From assembly GCA_036399775.1 (NCBI GenBank), contig DASWMJ010000038.1, positions 1-64,000 of the forward strand: 64,000 bases of DNA, given 5' to 3'. The stretch is from JADMIH01 sp036399775. GTDB lineage: Bacteria > Chloroflexota > Chloroflexia > QHBQ01 > JADMIH01. Position numbers and translations under genes: made by a program. Below are positions 50,608 to 58,649 of this stretch, one piece after another (position 1 is the first letter of the stretch; every line of letters starts with the position of its first letter). The notes below the pieces were generated by a model. That model had not been told where the DNA came from and made no database searches. It saw only the letters and a list, made by a program, of their open reading frames with translations.

Positions 50608-52062
50608 TTACGGTGTCTTGGGGGCGTCACCGTAGGTGGTCTTGTTCTCTTTCAAGATGGTGTTGGCGCGCTCGGCTGAGGAGTCGAGGGCCTTCTTGAT
50701 GTCGGTCTCGGTGCCTGACATGATGGAGCCTACTGCCTCACCCAGGGGCAGGAAGGCATCGCCTATGCCGGGTACGGAGGGCGGGAAGACCGGGTTGGCG
50801 ACGGAGGGGCCGATTGACGAGTGCGGGAGGGCCTTGAACTCGGCGCTTTCGCGGACCTTGTTGGCGGCGGGGATGCTACCGGCCTTAGCCCACTCAAGCG
50901 AGTTGTCGAGCACATACTTGATGAACATTCCGGCTGCCGCGTCCTTGCACTTGTCAGGGTTCTTCTTGGCCGGGAGGGCCAGGAGAGGGCCGCCTGCCCA
51001 TACCGCAGGCTTGTCGCCTATCTGCGGGACTGGACCTGCCATGCCCTTGAACTCGACAGCTTCCCCTGTGACGTTGGGTATCTGCCATATGCCGTTCCAT
51101 ACCATGCCAACCGTGCCGGACTTGAACGCGTTGAGTTCGGCGTCAACTTCGAGGTTGGGCTGGCCGTACTTGGTCTGGGCCTCTTTCATCCAGGTGAGGG
51201 CCTTCACGCCTGCTTCGCTGTTCCAGGTGGCCGTCGTGCCGTCTGCGCTGAACTCGGTGCCACCGTACTGGTGGAGTAGCTGCTGGAATATCTGCTGGAC
51301 CGGGAAGCCGTTGGTGAGCAGGAAGCCGAACTTGCCATCTTTGGTCATGGCGGCGGCTGCTGCCTCGAACTCCGCTTTGGTGGTGGGGGCCTTGTCAATG
51401 CCTGCTGCCGTGAGCATGTCCTGGTTGTAGTACTGGGTCATAGCGACGAAGCTGAGGGGCAGGGCATACTGCTTGCCCGCGACAGTACCGGCGTCCCAGG
51501 CGACCTTCGGGAAGTCGGAGGCGCTATAGCCGATCTGGTTGGCGGCATCGCCGAGGGGGCGCAGGACGCCACGGAAAGCCTGGGTGGCTACCTGGTCCTC
51601 ATTGATGATCGCCACGTCGGGCAGGGTATCGGAAGCGGCTGCTGTACCTAGCTGGGTAGAGTATTCGCCGCCCGGTACGGTGTTCATGGTGACCTTGATA
51701 GTGGGGTTAGCGGTGTTGAAGTTGTTGACGATGGTCTGCATGAAGGGGCCGTCGGGGCCGGTGAAGGGGGTCCAGTAGGTAAGCTCGACGGCGGAGCACC
51801 CTTCGGGCATGCCCATCGCGTCGCCCGGCATAGCCGTTGCCTCACCGCCTGTCATGGCGGTAGGTTTTTCGGTCATCGCGGTCGGCTCTTCGGTCATCGC
51901 AGTGGGTTCTTCGGTCATTGCGGTAGGCTCGGTGCCGCCTGCGGGTACGGTGTTAGTGGCCGGAACCGGAGTGGCAGTAGTGCCTCCGCAGGCTGCGAGC
52001 AGCACTAACAGCATGCTCAGCACCGCCATGATCGCGAACGTTCGGTTAAGTTTTCGCCACAT
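50608..52062 (-). CDS. Extracellular sugar-binding lipoprotein (SBP family 1)
   Basis: 484 residues. Lipobox LLAAC (Cys25) follows a hydrophobic signal. A linker with tandem EPTAMTE units (about 48-75) tethers the binding domain. The domain is family 1: LTYWTPFTGPDGPFMQTIVNNFN at the start, PDVAIINEDQVA, TVGMVWNGIWQIPN, and AWAGGPLLALPAKKNPDK. It should bind an arabino-, xylo- or galacto-oligosaccharide released by the two GH43 enzymes. AAAGGAGG precedes the ATG. First gene of the importer-GH43 operon. Confidence 0.93.
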   Translation of the reverse strand: MWRKLNRTFAIMAVLSMLLVLLAACGGTTATPVPATNTVPAGGTEPTAMTEEPTAMTEEPTAMTEKPTAMTGGEATAMPGDAMGMPEGCSAVELTYWTPFTGPDGPFMQTIVNNFNTANPTIKVTMNTVPGGEYSTQLGTAAASDTLPDVAIINEDQVATQAFRGVLRPLGDAANQIGYSASDFPKVAWDAGTVAGKQYALPLSFVAMTQYYNQDMLTAAGIDKAPTTKAEFEAAAAAMTKDGKFGFLLTNGFPVQQIFQQLLHQYGGTEFSADGTTATWNSEAGVKALTWMKEAQTKYGQPNLEVDAELNAFKSGTVGMVWNGIWQIPNVTGEAVEFKGMAGPVPQIGDKPAVWAGGPLLALPAKKNPDKCKDAAAGMFIKYVLDNSLEWAKAGSIPAANKVRESAEFKALPHSSIGPSVANPVFPPSVPGIGDAFLPLGEAVGSIMSGTETDIKKALDSSAERANTILKENKTTYGDAPKTP

Positions 52063-52669
52063 TTTCTGTTTCCTCCTTTGAATGGTTCACAGAATTGATC
52101 TCTCTCCATTGAGAAATAGAAATGGCTTAGAGATTAAGTGATGCTGGCATCCCCTCCTTTCGTCCCGCGTCATAATTGGGAGCGCGGTGTCGTATCGCGT
52201 ATTCGCCCCGGACGTTGGCCTGGGGCGTGGTTGGTATGCAGGTTGACTTCCTGCGGGTGGTTGTCGAAGTGGTCTTGCCGATTTGCGTTGAAGGCTTCGG
52301 GTTGGACGGTGATGAGAGACGCTATGATGGGCTGTTCAGCAATTCCGAGTCCATCAACATTTGTGCCTGCAAGCCACGTCAGGCAGGTCCGGGTGGTGTC
52401 CAACATCCACACGGGAGACGCGCTTATTATATTTGTACCGGCTGGGGAGAGTCAACGTCAGAGTAGTAGCATGAACCATGCCTTGATAGAAGAGTTGGTG
52501 GGAGGCGGTGGGAAAGCCTAGCGAGGGTTGCAAGTTGAACAAACTGCTAATATACGCCCAGTAAACGATTAGTGTATAATATGTCGGGTAACACTTACAA
52601 ATCTAATATGGGTTGTGACCAGAATCCTTTGGCTATGCTGCCTTAGCAGCGGAAGGATGGGCAGTATCT
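52063..52669. other. Intergenic region between the importer operon and the effector locus
   Basis: It has no convincing gene. On the minus strand 52190-52400 gives short fragments (PIIASLITVQ in one frame) faintly like the end of a LacI regulator but broken by stops and frame changes. TATAAT at 52575-52580 on the + strand is a possible -10 for the effector gene; no -35 match is seen. Confidence 0.45.
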
Positions 52670-53893
52670 ATGGCTGAAGATAGCAGCCGAGAGCCGGAGG
52701 CCCAGAAAAAGGTACAGCGAAGCGAGCAATCCGCACCGGGGCTAGAAGGCGCATTAGAGGCCCAGGGCGTCCCTGCGTACCCCACCTCTCTGTTGGGTGA
52801 TCCGAGGCTGAGCGGGCGAGGCAACGAGCCGGTGCGTGTCGCCGTGATGCGGCAGGCGCAGCAGACGTATGGCAACAAGGCTGTACAGCGTTTCCTACAA
52901 CGTAGGAAGGCTGAAGCTGCGCGCGAAGGCGAGGGCTTAGAGGAGAAGGGAAGCGCACAGCCCCAGACAGATACGGATAATGCTGTAGTAGGTGATCCTG
53001 TCGTGGCGCAACGGGTGCCTTCCTTAGACACCGTAGAGGAAGGTTTAGATGTCGATGCGGATATGGGTGAGAAGGCCGGGGCCGACGCGGATGGAGGTGG
53101 CGATGTCGCTATGCCCAGCGCGCCAGGGAGGACCCCTTCGCCTGCACTTGCGTTGCGGGACTCCATGAGGGCAACGCCCATAGCTCTAAGTGTGCAGAGG
53201 GATATCAAGGGCAGTAAGAATCAAAAATTTGGCAAATTCGAAATCGCCTTCACAAAGAATGAGGGTGCGGCTGTAGGAGATCGGGCAGCGGAAGATGGCA
53301 CCGTCACGTTTACACCCAACCTGAAAGCACCCGCGTCAAATTCGATCCGGTTTGTGCAGATTGTGCGAAACATTGACGTTGGCGGCGTCACTGCAGCAGC
53401 AGGAGCAGTGGTAGACTGGTCAAAAGTGGGCACAGGTAGTGAGGCTGCAATTAATAAGCAAAATACGAGCGCCGCCAAAGGCGTTAACCCAGGCTTTTCG
53501 GTTGACCAGCTTCCTTCACTTCTACATAAACGTACTAAGAAGTCCGATGCTAAAGTGCTACCCTATTATGACGCCATGTTGAAGAACCCTGGGAACCAGA
53601 TTGGAAAGCGCACAGGCAAAACGATTGTACCCGCCATCCTCGATGATCACCCCGGCTCTACTGCTGCCATCAGATTCTCGTTTGAGACCTCTGCAAAAGC
53701 CTCCGATACAGGCCTCTGGTATGGCTCGGTCCTGTGGGGCTTCGAAACGTATCTTGATAAAGCAGGCATTGCCAAGATCAAAGGCGAACACAAGGACTTT
53801 AAGGAGTCGCCTAGTGCTACTACGAGTGCGGCGCTCAAAAAATTTAACGAATACTATCGCAATCCGGGATCCTCTACTGCTCCAACGAAATGA
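52670..53893 (+). CDS. Leader-bearing effector-like protein, C-terminal domain unrecognised
   Basis: 407 residues. It begins MAEDSSREPE and carries LLGDPRLSGRGNEP (41-54) and MRQAQQTYGNKAVQRFLQR (60-78), the same leader as the nuclease effector at 30814. A disordered acid-rich stretch (about 80-160, with DVDADMGEKAGADADGGGD) follows. The C-terminal part (about 175-407) starts SVQRDIKGSKNQKFGKFEIAF, has beta-rich sequence, and ends DTGLWYGSVLWGFETYL, ATTSAALKKFNEYYRNPGSS. No family recognised. No signal peptide. The next gene follows at once, and the pair and third gene form a compact run. Confidence 0.75.
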   Translation: MAEDSSREPEAQKKVQRSEQSAPGLEGALEAQGVPAYPTSLLGDPRLSGRGNEPVRVAVMRQAQQTYGNKAVQRFLQRRKAEAAREGEGLEEKGSAQPQTDTDNAVVGDPVVAQRVPSLDTVEEGLDVDADMGEKAGADADGGGDVAMPSAPGRTPSPALALRDSMRATPIALSVQRDIKGSKNQKFGKFEIAFTKNEGAAVGDRAAEDGTVTFTPNLKAPASNSIRFVQIVRNIDVGGVTAAAGAVVDWSKVGTGSEAAINKQNTSAAKGVNPGFSVDQLPSLLHKRTKKSDAKVLPYYDAMLKNPGNQIGKRTGKTIVPAILDDHPGSTAAIRFSFETSAKASDTGLWYGSVLWGFETYLDKAGIAKIKGEHKDFKESPSATTSAALKKFNEYYRNPGSSTAPTK

Positions 53894-53913
53894 TAGCGCG
53901 GAAGGGGCCAGCA

Positions 53914-54396
53914 ATGCGGAATATTCTTGCAGTGTTGCTCTTGTATTTGATTTTACTGGCGTCGGGTGATAACCAGGAAGGGAGTAACAGCATGCCTAAG
54001 CAGGTTAAACAGACCAGGCAGAATGACGACATAAAAATTCTAGTTCAGACTATTGACGATAATGCGAACCCTCTCCACTCTGATTTTACGCCCTCCGTAT
54101 TAAAATTGAGTGAAATGGGTATACCTGGGGCTAAGGCGGTCCTCGACCTGCTTGACGCTCCAAGATACGAGACGAGACTACGGGCCGAACGGGTATTAGA
54201 GGGTGTTGTGATGGGACGTAATGGGTGGGAGTATGGGCAGGGTTATACGGACGATGACGGCCAGCAGAAGACCAACGACCTGCTAAAAGCAAACGGTAGC
54301 TATCGGGCGGATGCTCCACCCAAAGAGCGAAGAGAGTCCATCGAAAAGTGGCGTCAATGGCTTGAAGCTGAAGAGAGAACCGACCAGCACAAGTGA
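53914..54396 (+). CDS. Unrecognised small protein with a repeat module shared with the next gene
   Basis: 160 residues if the ATG at 53914 (GGAAGGGG six bases upstream) is used. The frame opens at 53890, overlapping the effector stop by 4 bases, and another ATG at 53992 has GGAAGGGAG. The N-terminus (RNILAVLLLYLILLASG) could be a signal or anchor. The C-terminal 90 residues (GIPGAKAVLDLLD, RAERVLEGVVMG, ADAPPKERRESIEKWRQWL) nearly repeat the end of the next protein, at DNA level too. A helical HEAT-like fold is likely. It may be an immunity or partner protein. Confidence 0.68.
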   Translation: MRNILAVLLLYLILLASGDNQEGSNSMPKQVKQTRQNDDIKILVQTIDDNANPLHSDFTPSVLKLSEMGIPGAKAVLDLLDAPRYETRLRAERVLEGVVMGRNGWEYGQGYTDDDGQQKTNDLLKANGSYRADAPPKERRESIEKWRQWLEAEERTDQHK

Positions 54397-55430
54397 GCAA
54401 GGCCATGAACGACATGAACGAACAAAGCTCTAATAGCGAGGCTAGAGCAGATATCCAAGACTCTGCCTTGGGTAAGCTCGAGCGCCAGGTAGAACGTGGC
54501 AGCCTTTTCACACATACGGCGCTGGGCCGCAATTCCCTCCGTCTGGCAGAAGTGGAGTCATTTACCTATGGCCTGCTGGATGTGTTCCTGGCGAAAGGTC
54601 TCATCACAGCCGAAGAGGTAACTGCGGCGGTAGAGAATATCCGGCAAGAATCGGCCAACCGGGGGGATGTGCCTGAGCCGGGTGTCGCGCTCCGTATGGA
54701 GGAGCAGCCCGAAGAGCAACCCACCGTGAAAGTAGATTGTGGTGCGCGTATGCACGTGTGCCATGCGGTGTGTTGCAAACTGGAGTTTGCCCTTACTGTG
54801 TCGGAAGTAGAGGCTGGTAAGGTCAAATGGGACCTGGGTCGTCCTTACTTTATCCGCCATGACACGAACGGATTTTGTACGCATAACGACCGCAATACGG
54901 GTGGCTGTGGTGTCTATAATGACCGGCCCACGGTCTGCCGGACGTATAGTTGTGCCGAGGATACGCGCATCTGGAAAGACTTCGCCAGGGTGGAACTGAA
55001 CACCGAATGGCTGGCCGAGAATCTTTCGGCTGTGTATCCCCGCTTTGTCACGGCCCTGATGCAGAGCGGTCATACCCGACAAAGCCTTGAGGACGTAACG
55101 CCGTCAGAGTTGGAACTGATAGAGTCGGGGGTGTCAGGAGTTCGAGCGGTGCTCACCCTCCTGGATGATCCGAAAGTCGCTACGCGAAAGCACGCTCAAC
55201 GGGTATTGGAGGGTGTTGTGATGCGCCGCCATAGTTGGGTGCGGGAGCAGGGGTACCAGGACCCAACCGGAGAGGAACAGACTCGTGCTTTGTTGGCAGC
55301 CAATGGGAATTACCAGGCTAATGCCCCACTTGAAGAGCGAAGAGAGTCCATCGAAAAGTGGCGTCAATGGCTTGAGATGCAGGAGCAGAACACTGAGAAG
55401 AATAAAAAGCAGAATGTCGCTGCGTGCTGA
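54393..55430 (+). CDS. YkgJ-type Cys-cluster protein with C-terminal shared module
   Basis: 345 residues. The middle carries a CxxxCxxxCC-like zinc/iron-chelating domain (PF03692/YkgJ): CGARMHVCHAVCCKLEFALT, FCTHNDRNTGGCGVY, RPTVCRTYSC. The last 100 residues are the module SGVSGVRAVLTLLDD, AQRVLEGVVM, EERRESIEKWRQWLE, a copy of that in the previous gene. GTGA overlap with the previous stop; an ATG 12 bases later is possible. The YkgJ domain suggests metal-dependent modification or metal binding. It could modify the effector or protect the cell from it; both are inference. Confidence 0.75.
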   Translation: MSKAMNDMNEQSSNSEARADIQDSALGKLERQVERGSLFTHTALGRNSLRLAEVESFTYGLLDVFLAKGLITAEEVTAAVENIRQESANRGDVPEPGVALRMEEQPEEQPTVKVDCGARMHVCHAVCCKLEFALTVSEVEAGKVKWDLGRPYFIRHDTNGFCTHNDRNTGGCGVYNDRPTVCRTYSCAEDTRIWKDFARVELNTEWLAENLSAVYPRFVTALMQSGHTRQSLEDVTPSELELIESGVSGVRAVLTLLDDPKVATRKHAQRVLEGVVMRRHSWVREQGYQDPTGEEQTRALLAANGNYQANAPLEERRESIEKWRQWLEMQEQNTEKNKKQNVAAC

Positions 55431-55442
55431 CATTATGCTTCT

Positions 55443-55518
55443 TGGAGCGGGAGACGCGGCTCGAACGCGCAACATTCACCTTGGAAGGGTGACGCTCTGC
55501 CAATTGAGCTACTCCCGC
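55443..55518 (-). tRNA. tRNA-Gly (anticodon TCC)
   Basis: The minus strand reads a complete cloverleaf: acceptor GCGGGAG/CTCCCGC, D-arm AGCTCAATTGGCAGAGC, anticodon stem-loop ACCCTTCCAAGGT, and T-arm with GTTCGAG. Anticodon TCC decodes GGA/GGG. CCA is encoded (55443-55445). Confidence 0.96.
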
Positions 55519-55528
55519 GTGTATAGAG

Positions 55529-55592
55529 ATTATAGCGTGTCGGGCGGCTCGCTGTCAACCGCCTTGACAGTGTAGCACGCTTCTGGTAGAAT
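55529..55592. promoter_or_regulatory. Back-to-back tRNA promoters
   Basis: Minus strand for tRNA-Gly: TTGACA (55558-55553), 18 bp, TATAAT (55534-55529). Plus strand for tRNA-Glu: TTGACA (55564-55569), 17 bp, TAGAAT (55587-55592). The two -35 boxes are 5 bases apart and form the near-palindrome CTGTCAACCGCCTTGACAG. Confidence 0.88.
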
Positions 55593-55609
55593 AGTTTCCG
55601 TACATGCCT

Positions 55610-55686
55610 GGCGCATTCGTCTAGCGGCCCAGGACACCTCCCTCTCAAGGAGGAGACCAGGGGTTCGAATCCCCTATGCGCTACCA
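55610..55686 (+). tRNA. tRNA-Glu (anticodon CTC)
   Basis: Acceptor GGCGCAT/ATGCGCT (first pair G-T), D-arm GTCTAGCGGCCCAGGAC, anticodon stem CCTCC/GGAGG with loop CTCTCAA (anticodon CTC, Glu GAG), T-arm AGGGGTTCGAATCCCCT, and encoded CCA. Confidence 0.95.
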
Positions 55687-55864
55687 CAAAGGCCCCATTC
55701 ATGTGGGGCTTTTGTCTTATGTACCATATTGTGTTTATACTGCTACTAGCCACACGACGAAGCTATGAGCCGGTCTATTACCGCGTGTGTCATCCCGCTT
55801 TGTTGTGGTTCCCAGGATTGCCACTGAGAGTATATGGGGCGTTTGGAGCGCCGGAGAGGAAAGA

Positions 55865-57748
55865 ATGAGAAAGATTACGTTCGGGCAGAAGCTGCGTTAC
55901 GGGTTTGATAACACTATGTCGAAGGGCACGCCTGCTCTGCTTGCATGGCTGGGGGCGCTGTCGTTGCTGCTGGTGCTGGTCGTTTCGCTGGTGGTGGCAA
56001 CAATCGCGCCTCCTGACGAGAACCTGGGGTTCCACGAAATCCTCTGGAAGAGCTTGCTGCGAACCCTGGACCCAGGCACGATGGGCGGCGATACGGGGCA
56101 GGTGCCGTTCCTGTTCGCGATGCTGGGGATCACGCTTGGGGGAATATTCATAGTCAGCACACTCATCGGCGTGCTTACTTCGGGCATCGAAGGGAAGCTG
56201 GACGAGCTGCGAAAGGGGCGCTCGTTCGTGGTGGAGAGCGGGCACACGCTGGTGCTGGGGTGGTCGGACCAGGTCTTCACGATCATATCGGAGTTGGTGC
56301 AGGCCAACGCTAACCAGAAGAAGCCCTGCATCGTGGTACTGGCGGACAAGGACAAGGTGGAGATGGAGGAGGAGATAAGGAGCAAGGTAGGCTCTACGGG
56401 CAGGACGCGCGTGGTGTGCCGCACGGGCAGCCCTATTGACCTGAGCGACCTGGAGATAGTGAACCCGCAAGGCTCGCGCTCGATTATAGTGCTGGCGGCG
56501 CAGGGTGACGACGCCGACGCGCAGGCGATAAAGACGATACTGGCTATCACCAACAACCCCAGGCGCAGGCCGGAGCCGTACCATATCGTAGCGCAGATAC
56601 GCCAGCCGGAGAATATGGAGGCGGCGCGCATGGTGGGCGGCAAGGAGGCGCAGATTATCGAGGTTGACGATACGATCTCGCGCCTGATAGCGCAGACCTG
56701 CAGGCAGTCGGGGCTGTCGGAGGTCTACACGGAACTGCTGGACTTCGGTGGGGACGAGATTTATTTCCAGGAAGAGCCTCAACTGGTGGGCAAGACTTTC
56801 GGGCAGGCGCTGATGGCTTATGAGAAGTCTGCCGTGATAGGCTTGCAGGGGAGCGATGAGTCGGTTGCCATGAACCCGCCTATGGACACGCTCATCAAGC
56901 CGGGTGATAAGATAATCGCTATATCGGAGGACGATGATACGGTGAAGCTGTCGGGGCTTACCGACTACAAGATAGATGAAGAGGCAATCGTGGAGAGCGC
57001 GATGAGCGTGGGGGTGGCCGAGCGAATACTCATCCTGGGGTGGAACCATAGGGCGCCCGCTATCATCCGCGAGCTTGACAATTACGTGGTGCCAGGGTCG
57101 GTATTGACGGTGGTGGCTAACGACCCGGCTGTTGAGCAGGTGAGTATGGGGCAGGCGGCTGAGCTGAATAATTTCGCTATTGAGTTCCAGTTGGGGGACC
57201 CGACGAGCAGGAAGGTGCTGAATGCCCTGCATGTGGAGAATTACCAGCATGTGATCGTGCTGTCCGATTTAGATGCCGGGGACCCGCAGCGCGCGGATAC
57301 TCGCACGCTGATGGTGCTGTTGCAGCTACGCGACATCGAGGCGCAGCTTGGGGATAAGTTCTCGATAGTGTCGGAGATGCTTGACGACCGGAACAGGGAG
57401 CTTGCCGACGTGACGAGGGCCGACGACTTTATCGTGAGCGACAAGCTGGTGAGCCTGATGATGTCGCAGATATCGGAGAATAAGTACCTGGGGGACCTCT
57501 TCACGGATATACTCAACACTGAAGGTTCGGAGATTTACCTGAAGCCCGCGAAAGATTACGTCTTGCTGGGCCGCCCGGTCAACTTTTACACGGTGGTGGA
57601 GGCGGCGAGGCGGCGCGGGCACGTGGCGATCGGGTATAAGCAGCAGCCGCAATCCGGGGAAGAGTCGGGTATAGTGGTCAACCCTGAGAAGTCGAAGGTG
57701 TTGACTTTCTCGGAGGCTGACCGGATCGTCGTGCTCGCGGAGGAGTAG
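55865..57748 (+). CDS. CASTOR/POLLUX-type ion channel with TrkA-N/RCK-like domains
   Basis: 627 residues. ATG at 55865 follows GGAGAGG. Two membrane spans (about 24-50 LLAWLGALSLLLVLVVSLVVA and 82-112 VPFLFAMLGITLGGIFIVSTLIGVL) bracket a pore helix region (ILWKSLLRTLDPGTMGG). Two Rossmann TrkA-N/RCK units follow: HTLVLGWSDQVFTIISEL and RILILGWNHRAPAIIREL, each with its C-terminal half. This is the layout of CASTOR/POLLUX/DMI1 channels of plant nuclei and their bacterial relatives. It likely carries Ca2+ or K+, gated by a ligand at the RCK ring. The MBL gene follows directly with no gap. Confidence 0.88.
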   Translation: MRKITFGQKLRYGFDNTMSKGTPALLAWLGALSLLLVLVVSLVVATIAPPDENLGFHEILWKSLLRTLDPGTMGGDTGQVPFLFAMLGITLGGIFIVSTLIGVLTSGIEGKLDELRKGRSFVVESGHTLVLGWSDQVFTIISELVQANANQKKPCIVVLADKDKVEMEEEIRSKVGSTGRTRVVCRTGSPIDLSDLEIVNPQGSRSIIVLAAQGDDADAQAIKTILAITNNPRRRPEPYHIVAQIRQPENMEAARMVGGKEAQIIEVDDTISRLIAQTCRQSGLSEVYTELLDFGGDEIYFQEEPQLVGKTFGQALMAYEKSAVIGLQGSDESVAMNPPMDTLIKPGDKIIAISEDDDTVKLSGLTDYKIDEEAIVESAMSVGVAERILILGWNHRAPAIIRELDNYVVPGSVLTVVANDPAVEQVSMGQAAELNNFAIEFQLGDPTSRKVLNALHVENYQHVIVLSDLDAGDPQRADTRTLMVLLQLRDIEAQLGDKFSIVSEMLDDRNRELADVTRADDFIVSDKLVSLMMSQISENKYLGDLFTDILNTEGSEIYLKPAKDYVLLGRPVNFYTVVEAARRRGHVAIGYKQQPQSGEESGIVVNPEKSKVLTFSEADRIVVLAEE

Positions 57749-58513
57749 ATGAGAGTGAAGCTGCTGGGGTCGCACCAGGGTGAGAGCCGGGACGTGCGGT
57801 TCATGTCTATCCTGATTGACGACGCGCTGGTGATAGACGCGGGCGGGGTGACTTCGAGCCTGACGCTTGAGGAGCAAGACAGGATAGAGGCGATACTTGT
57901 CACGCATAAGCACTACGACCACATAAAAGACCTGCCCGCCCTGGCGCATCACCTGTGGCTGACGCGGAGCCTGCAAATATATTGCATCGAGGATACGCGG
58001 GAGGCGTTGCAGAAGTACTTTTTCAACGGTGATATATGGCCTCAGATGAAGGAGGCTATCGGGGGGTATCACGCGCTGACGTGGCACGACGTGACGCCGG
58101 GCGAGGCTTTCGAGGTGCTGGGGTACAGGGTGACGCCTGTCGCGATGGAGCATACGGTGCCGACTGTGGGCTATCTCGTGGAGAGGGATGGGTGGAGCGT
58201 GTACTACGCGGCGGATACGGGCAGCGACGGCAATCCCCGGTGGGGCGGGATAAGGCCCGATCTGCTCATTATCGAAACGACTATGTCGAGCGCGTATGAC
58301 GAGTTCGCGGCAAGGTTCAAGCACCTGACGCCGCTTTCGTTGGAGAAGGAATTGCGCGGCTTCCACGAGAAGCAAGGGTATTACCCACGCACCATCTGCG
58401 TGCATATCAACCCCAGGCACGAGCAGGCTATACGCAGGGAGTTGAGCGAGCTGGCCGTGAAGCTGGGGGCCGATATTACGGGGGGGTTCGAGGGGATGGT
58501 TGTTGAGGCGTGA
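57749..58513 (+). CDS. Metallo-beta-lactamase fold hydrolase
   Basis: 254 residues. The zinc motif is VTHKHYDHIKDL (HxHxDH). A further His lies in AMEHTVPTVGY, an Asp in YYAADTGSDG and a C-terminal His in CVHINPRHE. The form resembles class III/II cyclic-nucleotide phosphodiesterases and similar MBL enzymes, but the substrate is open. The start codon touches the stop of the channel gene, so the two are translated as a unit. A role in making or breaking a channel ligand is a reasonable guess only. Confidence 0.85.
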   Translation: MRVKLLGSHQGESRDVRFMSILIDDALVIDAGGVTSSLTLEEQDRIEAILVTHKHYDHIKDLPALAHHLWLTRSLQIYCIEDTREALQKYFFNGDIWPQMKEAIGGYHALTWHDVTPGEAFEVLGYRVTPVAMEHTVPTVGYLVERDGWSVYYAADTGSDGNPRWGGIRPDLLIIETTMSSAYDEFAARFKHLTPLSLEKELRGFHEKQGYYPRTICVHINPRHEQAIRRELSELAVKLGADITGGFEGMVVEA

Positions 58514-58515
58514 TT

Positions 58516-58647
58516 CGTATTGCGTAGTACGTAGTGCGTATTGCGGATTTTGTCCTATAGAAACAAGAAAGCGACACCTAATTCTTGGTAAAGGTGTCGC
58601 TTTCTGTTGCCTTGAACCTATATACACACTACGTACTACGCAATACG
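58516..58647. repeat. 21-bp perfect inverted repeat enclosing a terminator
   Basis: The arms at 58516-58536 and 58627-58647 are exact complements (word GTATTGCGTAGTACGTAGTG). Inside is the hairpin at 58566-58605. It separates convergent genes. Confidence 0.9.
58566..58605. terminator. Terminator hairpin between convergent genes
   Basis: A 14-bp perfect stem (AGAAAGCGACACCT and its complement) with a 12-nt loop. It lies after the MBL gene (+) and the phnE gene (-). The T content past each arm is modest. Confidence 0.7.
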
Positions 58648-58649
58648 TT

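Noticed and set aside
52190..52420. Minus-strand fragments faintly like the end of a LacI regulator
   Set aside because: The similar pieces are in different frames with stops, too short and weak to call a pseudogene.
29540..55430. A complete contractile injection system in the window
   Set aside because: No sheath, tube, baseplate, spike or AAA ATPase genes are visible; only cargo-like genes.
55790..57250. Long antisense frame (486 codons) across the channel gene
   Set aside because: Histidine-, arginine- and leucine-rich shadow translation; the + strand encodes a clear channel.
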